This document shows positions 17,301-22,786 of a stretch of 22,786 nt of DNA, piece by piece. The notes under the pieces were generated by a model that searched no databases, was not told the DNA's origin, and saw only the letters and a program-made list of their open reading frames with translations. This stretch comes from Pseudomonadota bacterium (GTDB taxonomy: Bacteria > Pseudomonadota > Gammaproteobacteria > Steroidobacterales > Steroidobacteraceae), in NCBI GenBank assembly GCA_021805275.1, contig JAJZFQ010000302.1, forward strand, positions 1-22,786, written 5' to 3'. The position numbers and the translations under genes are program-made. Position 1 is the first letter of the stretch, and every line of letters begins with the position of its first letter.

Positions 17301-17636
17301 CGGCGGCTCGGGGGGATCGACGCGGCAGCGCCCGGGTTTCGCCGCATCCAGGTCGATCCGCTGTTCGATCCGCGCATCCCGCGCGTGCGCGCGCACTATG
17401 ACTCCTGTCTCGGTCGGATCGACACCGAGCTCGAGGGCGGTGCGCAGGGTCTCACGCGACTGCGGCTGCGTGTGCCGGCCAACAGCAGCGCGCAGGTGAG
17501 TCTGCCCGGGCGTGCGCACGAGTGGCGCGCCGACGGGCAGCCGCTGCGCACGGCCGTGCTTCGAGCGGTGCAGCCGCGCGTGGGCGCGTTCGCCGCTGAG
17601 TTCGGCTCGGGTATCTATGAACTGACGAGAGACTGA
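14382..17636 (+). CDS. Exported GH78 alpha-L-rhamnosidase (canonical catalytic motif)
   Basis: This 1084-residue protein has the full GH78 domain order: N-terminal beta domains with LRAERIALPLGLEVPEPSLSW, a carbohydrate-binding region, the (alpha/alpha)6 barrel and a C-terminal beta domain. The catalytic motif DCPQRDERMGWMGD (663-676) is intact, including the acid E669, and E946 lies in HGATTMWERW as expected for the base. It releases alpha-L-rhamnose. An N-terminal Tat-like signal (NRRRALLGTGLLAAAPVLL) indicates export. The start is taken as GTG 14382, with GAGGG at 14369-14373 overlapping the esterase stop; the open frame to 14247 overlaps the esterase gene. It sits in the same transcription unit as RhaT and the catabolic enzymes, tying glycan cleavage to uptake. 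Compared with the GH78-type protein at 4120-6885, this one looks like the classical active enzyme. Confidence 0.93.
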   Translation: MAKINRRRALLGTGLLAAAPVLLHATEARDGQKPAGPPAGPLRAVGLRAERIALPLGLEVPEPSLSWALESRARRVVQSAYRITAASSRERLLAAPPDLWDSGVVRTDRCFDVRYAGRTLVSAQRVWWRVQVWDGHGRAGSPSEPAWFEMGLLQPSDWQAEWLDIESPEERADRAAGLHWIWTDAPPLAAQPQQFRYSFELPAGVRRARLWLSAKDDLLGVWIDGHPLALPAERPWGSMQDLPLPVTPGRHVIAVSGRADPGTFMPGTGGALAAMVKIWHGEGTLERLDSGPSWRASQTAPPHWMGADFDDRAWAHAQPAATAPPCDPRPPRPAMFARRDFIITRPIARARLYATALGAYEPYINGQRLGTARLAPEITVARDHVLYQCYDATALLHCGTNAIGALIGDGWYASAFSWNNERYALAGSPRRFLAQLVIEYTDGERDVIVTDSRWQLAESMIRAAEIYNGEEYDARLERPGWNAPGYDAAEWRAATVGERPRERLVAQVDPPIRALQMLAVRAVSEPRPGVYVCDFGQNFAGWCRLHVSGAAGTRVRLRHAEILHPDGTINTSNLRAAQATDHYTLRGDPHGEIYEPHFTYHGFRYVEITGFPGVPTRESLDGVVAHTDAAETGALELEQPIAQQIWHNALWSQRSNFFGVPTDCPQRDERMGWMGDIQVFLDAAAFNMDVDSFIRRFLGEIRAGQTPDGAFPIVTPQPLSFPELVTAGWSDAGVILPWTLYRRYGETGVIQQNWSPMQRWVDYVAQANPDFIWRHRRGLDLGDWLSVVSTDPQVAPNPAQATTPKTLVATAYWARCAAMMAEMAGAIGHPEQAQRYGRMHQSIRSAFQQAFVRADGTVGNGSQTSYALALRFGLVPPALRLRAGAHLAANVASRGNLLSTGFLGTPCLLDALADSGQAHLAVTLLLQTRYPSWGYMIEHGATTMWERWNGNAVDQSMNSFNHYALGAVVGFMYRRLGGIDAAAPGFRRIQVDPLFDPRIPRVRAHYDSCLGRIDTELEGGAQGLTRLRLRVPANSSAQVSLPGRAHEWRADGQPLRTAVLRAVQPRVGAFAAEFGSGIYELTRD

Positions 17637-17637
17637 T

Positions 17638-18312
17638 ATGACGCCACGCAAACTCGCCCTGTTGCACACCTCTCCGGTGTTGACGCCGTTGTTCGCCGCG
17701 CTGTGCACGCAATGGTTGCCAGAGGTGCGAATTTTTCACACCGTCGATGAGAGCCTGATCAAGAACACGATCGAAGCCGGGCAGCTGCAGAAAACCACCC
17801 TGCGGCGGCTGGCAAACCTGGTCGGATCGGCCCTCGAAGGCGGCGCGGACGCGGTGCTGGTGACCTGCTCGTCCGTCGGGCCGGCCGTCGATCTGGCCCA
17901 GCAGCTCTACGACGCGCCGGTCCTGCGAGTCGATGCGCCGATGGCGCGTGCCGCGGTTCAACAGGGTCGGCGTATCGGCGTGCTCGCCACCCTGCGCACG
18001 ACGCTCGAGCCGACCTCGGCACTGGTCCGCCGCGTGGCGCTCGAGGCCGAGCGCAAGGTCGAGGTCGTGGAATGTCTTTGCGAAGGGGCGTTTGACGCGG
18101 TGCTGGCCGGTGATACCGCGACCCATGATCGGCTCGTGAGCGCCGCGCTCACGGAAAAAATGCGGGACGTTGACGTCATCGTGCTTGCGCAGGCGTCCAT
18201 GGCCCGCGTCGTTGCGGCATTGCCGCCCGGAGCGGTCGCGGTGCCGGTGCTCTCCAGTCCCGAATCCGGGGTCCGCCAGGTCCGCGCGGTGTTCGGTCTC
18301 GGGACTGCCTGA
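17638..18312 (+). CDS. Asp/Glu-racemase-fold protein, substrate unknown, one catalytic cysteine missing
   Basis: The 224-residue cytoplasmic protein has the pseudo-symmetric two-domain fold of the Asp/Glu/hydantoin racemase superfamily. The first-half cysteine site VTCSSVGPA (C77) is clear. In the second half the equivalent position reads VLAQASMAR (about 183-190), with no cysteine, so a two-base racemase mechanism is unlikely; related single-Cys members act as decarboxylases, isomerases or have no known activity. It starts one base after the rhamnosidase stop and is followed immediately by the MFS gene, so it belongs to the sugar operon. None of the known rhamnose steps needs such an enzyme. 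A role on a sugar acid or keto acid is inferred only from its neighbours: the acid-sugar carrier and, across the convergent junction, a DUF1537 kinase and an RLP. Confidence 0.75.
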   Translation: MTPRKLALLHTSPVLTPLFAALCTQWLPEVRIFHTVDESLIKNTIEAGQLQKTTLRRLANLVGSALEGGADAVLVTCSSVGPAVDLAQQLYDAPVLRVDAPMARAAVQQGRRIGVLATLRTTLEPTSALVRRVALEAERKVEVVECLCEGAFDAVLAGDTATHDRLVSAALTEKMRDVDVIVLAQASMARVVAALPPGAVAVPVLSSPESGVRQVRAVFGLGTA

Positions 18313-19611
18313 ATGCGGCGCAAGCGCTACGCCGTCGTCGCCCTGTTGAGCGTCGTCTCGGTCATCACTTTTCTGGACCGGATGGCGATCTCGGTGCTCG
18401 GGCCGAGCATCCAGCGCGATCTGGGCCTCTCACCCGTGCAGTGGGGCTGGGTGCTCAGCGCCTACGTGATCGCCTACGGACTGTTCGAGATTCCCTCCGG
18501 CGCGCTCGGGGATCGCCACGGGCAACGGCGGGAACTGTCGCGCATTGCCGCCTGGTGGTCGGGCTTTACGGCACTCACCGGCGCGTGCTCACGGTTCATA
18601 CCGCTGGCGATCGTGCGCTTCTGTTTCGGTCTCGGCTCGGCGGGTGCCTATCCGAATGCCTCGGGTGTGCTGTGGCGCTGGCTGCCGGCGCGTGAGCGGG
18701 CGCGCGGTCAGGGGGCGGTGTGGGCGGCGAGCCGTCTCGGCGGGGCGCTCGCCCCGTTGCTGCTGGTGCCGCTCGCCCTTCACTTCGGGTGGCGTTCCGT
18801 CTTCTGGGTGCTCGCGGTCATCGGCGCGGCCTGGGCGGTTGCGTGGTGGGCGTGGTTTCACGACCAACCGGCCGACCAGCCGGGCATCCAGCCGCAGGAG
18901 CTGGCGGAGATCGGCATTCGTCGCGCCCCCGCGCACGGCGGCAAGGGCGCACTCGGGCGGCTGCTGCGGCTGCGTCAGCTGTGGCTCATCGTGCTCGCGT
19001 ATGGTTGTTACGGCTGCGGCAGTTGGTTCTATTTCAACTGGTTCCCGACCTGGATGGTGCATGCCGGGCACTTCTCGCTGCGCCAGATGGGTGTCTATGC
19101 AGCCTTTCCGTTCCTGCTCGGCATCGGCAGCAATCTCGCCGGCGGCGTGATCTGTGATCGGCTGGGTCTGCGGATCGGTCTGCGCAACGCCACTCGGCTG
19201 ATGACCGCCGGCTGTCTGACGGTCGGCGCGGCATTGCTGTTCGCGATGAGCATGGCCACCGGCCGCATCGCCGTCGTCGTGCTGGCGAGCGCCGGGTTTG
19301 CCACCATGGACCTGATGCTGCCGGCCGCCTGGACGATGTGCATGAGCATCGGTGGCAGCCACGGTGGCGCGGCGACGGGAGTGATGAACACCGCAGGCCA
19401 GGTCGGAGGGGTGCTGTGCACGCTCGCCTTTGGCTATATCGTCGGGGCGACCGGCAACTACGAGCTCCCCGTGCGCGCCGTGGCGCTGATGGTGTTGGCC
19501 GCAGCGTTGGTGTTCGCCTGCATCGACTGCACGGCCGGTCTAGCGGCCGAGTCGGACGTGCTCGAAGAACCCCTCGCTGCCCACCTGGCCGCCCTTCAGA
19601 ACAAGCTCTAA
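18313..19611 (+). CDS. MFS transporter, ACS (acid-sugar/anion:cation symporter) type
   Basis: The 432-residue inner-membrane protein has twelve predicted membrane segments and the MFS motif between TM2 and TM3 (GALGDRHGQRR, about residues 63-73). The opening VSVITFLDRMAISVLGPSIQRDLGLS and the TM4 region GLGSAGAYPNASGVLWRWLPARERARGQG are typical of the ACS family, whose members carry hexuronates, glucarate, galactonate and related acids with protons. It likely imports a sugar acid or an acidic oligosaccharide fragment; its substrate cannot be read from sequence. ATG 18313 directly abuts the racemase-fold gene stop. It is the last gene of the plus-strand operon, and its final 24 codons overlap the end of the convergent kinase gene. 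Confidence 0.9.
   Translation: MRRKRYAVVALLSVVSVITFLDRMAISVLGPSIQRDLGLSPVQWGWVLSAYVIAYGLFEIPSGALGDRHGQRRELSRIAAWWSGFTALTGACSRFIPLAIVRFCFGLGSAGAYPNASGVLWRWLPARERARGQGAVWAASRLGGALAPLLLVPLALHFGWRSVFWVLAVIGAAWAVAWWAWFHDQPADQPGIQPQELAEIGIRRAPAHGGKGALGRLLRLRQLWLIVLAYGCYGCGSWFYFNWFPTWMVHAGHFSLRQMGVYAAFPFLLGIGSNLAGGVICDRLGLRIGLRNATRLMTAGCLTVGAALLFAMSMATGRIAVVVLASAGFATMDLMLPAAWTMCMSIGGSHGGAATGVMNTAGQVGGVLCTLAFGYIVGATGNYELPVRAVALMVLAAALVFACIDCTAGLAAESDVLEEPLAAHLAALQNKL
19540..19611. other. Convergent 3' coding overlap, MFS gene and kinase gene
   Basis: The MFS gene ends at 19611 (TAA, plus strand) and the kinase gene ends at 19540 (TAG, minus strand), so 72 bp encode both tails in opposite directions. 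The kinase tail (LVLKGGQVGSEGFFEHVRLGR) is conserved family sequence, while the MFS tail is a cytoplasmic extension after the last membrane helix and probably free to vary. There is no room for a conventional intergenic terminator between the operons. Confidence 0.85.
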
Positions 19612-20850
19612 CCCCTCGAGCGCCGCGCGGTCGGCGTGCGCCCGGCACAGCGGGGCGCCCGGCTCCAGAGAGGTGTGCCAGGTGAGCGCCTGCAGCCCGA
19701 GCTGCGCCACGGCATGACTCGAGGTGTCGCCGCCGGCCAGCAGCACGCGCGGCAACGGCACTGCAGCGAGGATGCGAGCGGTGATCTCACCGAGACGCCG
19801 ACCGAGGACCTCACCGGCGGCCGCGGTGCCGGGCGTGAGGGCTCCGAGTGCGCTGTACACGACGGTGCTGCGGCCCTCGCGGAGATGTCGGACCACCGTC
19901 TCCACGCACCGATCGGTGCTCGCGCCCGCGCGGGCCTCGCTCACCAGCGCCTCGGCCTCGACGGCCACGCCTTGATAGCCGGTGCGCAGTGCCGCGTGGA
20001 TCTGCTGCTCGGTGACGGGCGAGCAGCTGCCGCTGACGACGAGCAACGTGTCGACGGCACGGGCTGTGCGCCGTGGCGCGGTCTCAGCCGCCATCAGCCC
20101 GGCGGCCCGCCAGGCGCGGATGAGCGCATAGGGCAGCCCGGAGCTGCCGGCGCAGAACAGGCGGTGCGTGCGGGCACGCTCCCAGATCAGCGTCCCGGTG
20201 CGCAGCAGGTCCGTCTCGCTGACACCGTCGAAGAGAACCGCCTCATCGCCGGCCGATTCGCAGCGGCGCAGGGCCTCGGCGGCCGCATCTTGGTTCAACG
20301 CCGGCAGTTCCACCCGGCCGATCCGCATCGTGGTCTGCGCACCGAGATGACGGCACAGGTCTGCCTCGTGCATGGGCGTCACCGGGTGTGAGCACATGGT
20401 CGGGTGCCGGTCGATGCGGTAGACCGTTCCCGCGGCCGCCGCGAACAGGTTCCCGAACGCCACGTAACGCCGCAGGTGCGGCGCCCCCACCACGATCGGA
20501 ATGAACGGGCCGGGGAGCGTTGCGCGGCCGATCTCGAGCGCACGCCCGATCGAGCCGACCTCCGCGGCACTGTCGAAGGTCGAACAGGTCTTGTACTGGG
20601 TGATCGGGGCGCCGAGGGCGCCGAGCCGTGTCAGGAGCGCCGGTAGATGCGCGCTCATCCAGTGCGGCGAGCGGCTGCGACTGTCGCCGGCGATTCCGAA
20701 CGCCCGACAGGCGGCGAACTTGCGCTCGAGCGCCTCGCTCGGTGCACCGATGAACAGCACGCTGTCCACCCCGGCCGAGGCCAGCACCTCGAGCACGTCG
20801 GTCGAGCCGGTGAAATCATCGCCGTAGTACGCATACAGGGGGTGCGCCAT
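19540..20850 (-). CDS. DUF1537 acid-sugar kinase, candidate 3-oxo-isoapionate kinase (OiaK-like)
   Basis: This 436-residue protein matches the DUF1537 kinase family, which phosphorylates four-carbon and branched acid sugars with ATP. The N-terminal substrate domain opens with YYGDDFTGSTD (8-18); the C-terminal nucleotide domain shows VVSGSCSPVTEQQI, LLAGGDTSSHAV and LKGGQVGSEGFF. ATG 20850 is used because the conserved sequence starts there, 10 nt after the RLP stop; 21 further in-frame upstream codons overlap the RLP gene and are not conserved in appearance. Known relatives next to RLP genes act as 3-oxo-isoapionate kinases in D-apiose catabolism, making the phosphorylated substrate for the RLP; this is the favoured role here. 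Other DUF1537 substrates (threonate, erythronate and the like) cannot be excluded. The conserved C-terminal GGQVG end lies within the 72-nt overlap with the MFS gene, so the overlap is genuine. Confidence 0.87.
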   Translation of the reverse strand: MAHPLYAYYGDDFTGSTDVLEVLASAGVDSVLFIGAPSEALERKFAACRAFGIAGDSRSRSPHWMSAHLPALLTRLGALGAPITQYKTCSTFDSAAEVGSIGRALEIGRATLPGPFIPIVVGAPHLRRYVAFGNLFAAAAGTVYRIDRHPTMCSHPVTPMHEADLCRHLGAQTTMRIGRVELPALNQDAAAEALRRCESAGDEAVLFDGVSETDLLRTGTLIWERARTHRLFCAGSSGLPYALIRAWRAAGLMAAETAPRRTARAVDTLLVVSGSCSPVTEQQIHAALRTGYQGVAVEAEALVSEARAGASTDRCVETVVRHLREGRSTVVYSALGALTPGTAAAGEVLGRRLGEITARILAAVPLPRVLLAGGDTSSHAVAQLGLQALTWHTSLEPGAPLCRAHADRAALEGLELVLKGGQVGSEGFFEHVRLGR

Positions 20851-20860
20851 GCGATGCGGC

Positions 20861-22147
20861 TCAGCGGCCGAACCGCTCGAGGGCCTCGGCGAGCTCGCGG
20901 TGCTCGCGTGCATACTCGGTCAGCGAAAGGCCGGCCACCGCCGCCGCCCACGCCTGGCGCAGACTGCGCACCCCGGCGGCCGCGCCGCCCGGATGGCCGA
21001 TGATGCCGCCGCCGCAGGCATGAATGAGATCCACCGAGCCGAGGGCCTGCCAGGTGCCCGGCACCTGGCAGGCGGTCTGGCCCGAGGAGAACACCGGCAT
21101 GATCTGGCAGCCGGGCGAGGGCGGGGCAAACATCGGTGTGAGGCACTCACGCGCCGAGGCAATCACCGAATCGTTGCTCTCGCAGAATTTGTTGTCGAGT
21201 CCGTTGACGTGAACGTGATCGATGCCGGCGAGTCGCCACAGCTTCTGCCATGCCGGGAAGCTCACGCCGAGCGCTGGTGAGCGGCCGAGCAGACCCCAGC
21301 CATTGCGGTGCCCGTGGATCGGTACCTGGCACTGAGCGCGCAGGGCGGTCAGACCGGCGAGGCCCACGCTGTGCAGGCTGACCATCACGCAGTTGCCGCC
21401 CTCGGCCACGACGCGCTCGTGGCGGCGCAGCATCTGGTCGATCTCACCGGTGATGTTCACGGCATAGAGCACACGCTGTCCGGTGCGCTCGGCGTGCTCG
21501 CGCAGCACCTGCATCACCGCGCTGAAACGCGCTTCGAACGGACAGTGCGGGCCGTCCGCCTGCAGCTCATCGTCCTTGATGAAATCGATACCGGCCGCAG
21601 CCAGTTCCGCGACCCGGGCGGCCGTTTCGGCCGGCGAGAGGCCGACGCTCGGCTTGATGATGGTGCCAATGAGCGGCCGGCCCTGCACACCGCTCAGCTC
21701 GCGCGTGCCGGGCACGCCGAACTGCGGGCCGGGATACGCGCCGAGAAAATCCGGCGGCAGCGTCAGATCGAGCAGGCGCATCCCGGAGAATGCGTTGAGC
21801 TCCCAGAGATTTCCGGCCACGGTGGCGAGCAGGTTCGGCAGCGAGACGCCGAAGTTGTGCAGCGGCCAGGACAGGGTCACTTCCGCGGTGCGCCAGCGGC
21901 CATTACCGCCGCTCGGCTGCCATGCGCCGGGCAGCGAGGGGCCGCCGGTTTCGCCCAACGGCGTCAGGGAGTCGACACGCGCGGCGAAGCGTTCGCGCAG
22001 CGCATCCGTCTCGCCCGCGACGCGCACGAAGGTGCCAGTCGACTGCTCCCCGGCCATGGTCGCCGCCGCCGCCTCGAGCGGCCGGGCCGTCTCGATCCAG
22101 TAGCGCGCGCGGACGCGTGCCTCTTCAGGACTGTTGGAAGTAGACAT
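20861..22147 (-). CDS. RuBisCO-like protein (RLP), candidate acid-sugar-phosphate decarboxylase/transcarboxylase
   Basis: The 428-residue protein has both RuBisCO large-subunit domains. Conserved marks are AGEQSTGTF (32-40), GN at 112-113, GTIIKPSVGL with K165, the carbamate-lysine and metal motif KDDE (K191, D193, E194), HGHRNG (278-283), DHVHVNG (310-316), a loop-6 lysine K320 in LDNKF, and CGGGIIGHPGG (378-388). The SGG of true RuBisCO reads SSGQ (354-357), and the family context is non-carbon-fixing. RLPs encoded with DUF1537 kinases act on 3-oxo-isoapionate 4-phosphate in D-apiose catabolism, either decarboxylating it (OiaX) or transcarboxylating and hydrolysing it (OiaT); I cannot choose between these. 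A methionine-salvage enolase role is less likely because no salvage genes are near. The ATG at 22147 lies inside the GH127-family gene (23-nt overlap) and the kinase starts 10 nt after the stop, so the three genes are one tight operon. Confidence 0.88.
   Translation of the reverse strand: MSTSNSPEEARVRARYWIETARPLEAAAATMAGEQSTGTFVRVAGETDALRERFAARVDSLTPLGETGGPSLPGAWQPSGGNGRWRTAEVTLSWPLHNFGVSLPNLLATVAGNLWELNAFSGMRLLDLTLPPDFLGAYPGPQFGVPGTRELSGVQGRPLIGTIIKPSVGLSPAETAARVAELAAAGIDFIKDDELQADGPHCPFEARFSAVMQVLREHAERTGQRVLYAVNITGEIDQMLRRHERVVAEGGNCVMVSLHSVGLAGLTALRAQCQVPIHGHRNGWGLLGRSPALGVSFPAWQKLWRLAGIDHVHVNGLDNKFCESNDSVIASARECLTPMFAPPSPGCQIMPVFSSGQTACQVPGTWQALGSVDLIHACGGGIIGHPGGAAAGVRSLRQAWAAAVAGLSLTEYAREHRELAEALERFGR
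21045..21073. repeat. Perfect 29-nt palindrome (14-bp arms, 1-nt centre) inside the RLP gene
   Basis: Arm GCCTGCCAGGTGCC at 21045-21058 pairs base for base with 21060-21073 around the single base C21059. It encodes RLP residues 359-368 (ACQVPGTWQA); because of the symmetry the plus strand encodes the same ten residues in one frame. It lies just after the SSGQ motif, in the part of the barrel corresponding to the phosphate-binding region of RuBisCO. Confidence 0.9.
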
Positions 22148-22786
22148 CGTACGACTCGTTCTGAACCTGATAGAAGGGGACGAACAGAATCTCGCGCCCC
22201 GCCTGCGACTGGCGGTAGGTTGCGTTGATGCCCGTGACCGGCGTGAGCCCCGGCAGGTGCAGCCGGGGGACGGGCGTGTCGGGCCCGGCGAAGTTCAACG
22301 CGCTATAGGTAATCGGGCCGCGCAGCAACGCGACCGTCTCGGGGTGCGAGCGGTCGATCGGCTCGGTGCGCAGACGCTGCGGCAAGTGCAGCTCGACCCG
22401 GTCCCCGTCGCGCCAGGTGCGTCGCAGCACGGCGAAGGTGCCGGGCTGTGCCGCCACCCCGACCGTCCGTCCGTTGATGCGCAGCTGCGCATCGCTGCTG
22501 AGCCAGCCGGGGATGCGCACCATGAGCGCGAACGCCGCCGGTGCACTCGTCCCGATCTTCAGCGTGACCGACTCGCCGCTCGGGTAATCGGTGTCCTGAG
22601 TGACCGTGACGGCGCGTCCGCCCGTGCGCCAGCGCACACGCGAAGGGGTGAACAGGTTCACGTAGAGCGCGCCCGGGGCATGGAAGTAGATGTTGCGCAC
22701 GTAGTCCGCGACGCCCTGGACCAGAGTGCCCGAACAGCACGGCCACTTCTGGGGGTAGAACACTTTCTTCGCCCCCGGGTTGTAGC
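22125..22786 (-). CDS. GH127/DUF1680-family glycosidase, C-terminal part (cut by window edge)
   Basis: The minus-strand frame is open from the right edge to a stop at 22125, giving about 219 residues of a longer protein; the apparent GTG start at 22763 is internal. The first visible residues YNPGAKK then WPCCSGT carry the adjacent cysteine pair (codons at 22734-22739) that binds zinc and serves catalysis in GH127 enzymes; the upstream Glu and Cys ligands lie beyond the edge. The rest is the beta-sandwich C-terminus: LYVNLFTPSRVRW, VRIPGWLSSDAQLRING, and PETVALLRGPITYS. GH127 members are mostly beta-L-arabinofuranosidases; one Bacteroides member hydrolyses aceric acid from rhamnogalacturonan-II. 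No subtype can be assigned here. It overlaps the RLP start by 23 nt, so glycan cleavage and acid-sugar catabolism are cotranslated. Confidence 0.85.
   Translation of the reverse strand, partial: YNPGAKKVFYPQKWPCCSGTLVQGVADYVRNIYFHAPGALYVNLFTPSRVRWRTGGRAVTVTQDTDYPSGESVTLKIGTSAPAAFALMVRIPGWLSSDAQLRINGRTVGVAAQPGTFAVLRRTWRDGDRVELHLPQRLRTEPIDRSHPETVALLRGPITYSALNFAGPDTPVPRLHLPGLTPVTGINATYRQSQAGREILFVPFYQVQNESYDVYFQQS

Noticed and set aside
20861..22147. RLP as a true carbon-fixing RuBisCO large subunit
   Set aside because: The SGG motif is altered to SSGQ, no small subunit or phosphoribulokinase is present, and the neighbours are sugar-degradation genes.
21308..22228. 306-codon plus-strand frame over the RLP gene
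   Set aside because: Antisense to the RLP; the KDDE and GGG motifs are in the minus-strand frame.

Overview
The window is about 22.8 kb of GC-rich (roughly two-thirds G+C by eye), tightly packed bacterial DNA devoted almost entirely to taking apart plant-type rhamnose-containing glycans and catabolising the released sugars. Tat- and Sec-type signal peptides, the GC content, an ACS-type MFS carrier and a non-phosphorylating rhamnose pathway suggest a GC-rich proteobacterium, but nothing here (no rRNA, tRNA or housekeeping marker) fixes the taxon. I saw no mobile element, CRISPR array or RNA gene.

Left part (1-6885): an edge-truncated GH42 beta-galactosidase-type gene on the minus strand diverges from two plus-strand exported glycosidases, a GH106 alpha-L-rhamnosidase with a Tat signal and a GH78-type protein with a Sec signal. 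Middle (7124-19611): an IclR-family regulator on the minus strand diverges from a long plus-strand gene run: L-rhamnonate dehydratase, a fumarylacetoacetase-fold diketo-acid hydrolase, an SDR dehydrogenase, an amidohydrolase-type sugar lactonase, the L-rhamnose/H+ symporter RhaT, an exported SGNH/GDSL esterase, a second GH78 alpha-L-rhamnosidase, an Asp/Glu-racemase-fold protein and an MFS acid-sugar carrier. Together these give deacetylation and rhamnose release outside the cytoplasm, uptake by RhaT, and oxidation through rhamnonate, 2-keto-3-deoxy-rhamnonate and 2,4-diketo-3-deoxy-rhamnonate to pyruvate and lactate. The rhamnose 1-dehydrogenase that starts this route is not obvious in the window.

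Right part (19540-22786, minus strand): a compact operon that runs towards the rhamnose operon contains an edge-truncated GH127/DUF1680 glycosidase, a RuBisCO-like protein (RLP) with the carbamate-lysine/metal motif intact, and a DUF1537 acid-sugar kinase. Kinase plus RLP is the hallmark of the known D-apiose route through 3-oxo-isoapionate 4-phosphate. Apiose and rhamnose are neighbours in rhamnogalacturonan-II and in plant glycosides, so the whole window may be one programme for a branched-sugar-containing plant glycan. The translational overlap of a GH127-family gene with the RLP is the most interesting clue to an undescribed sugar route.

Other oddities: the last genes of the two converging operons overlap by 72 nt at their 3' ends, and a perfect 14-bp-arm palindrome lies inside the RLP active-site region.
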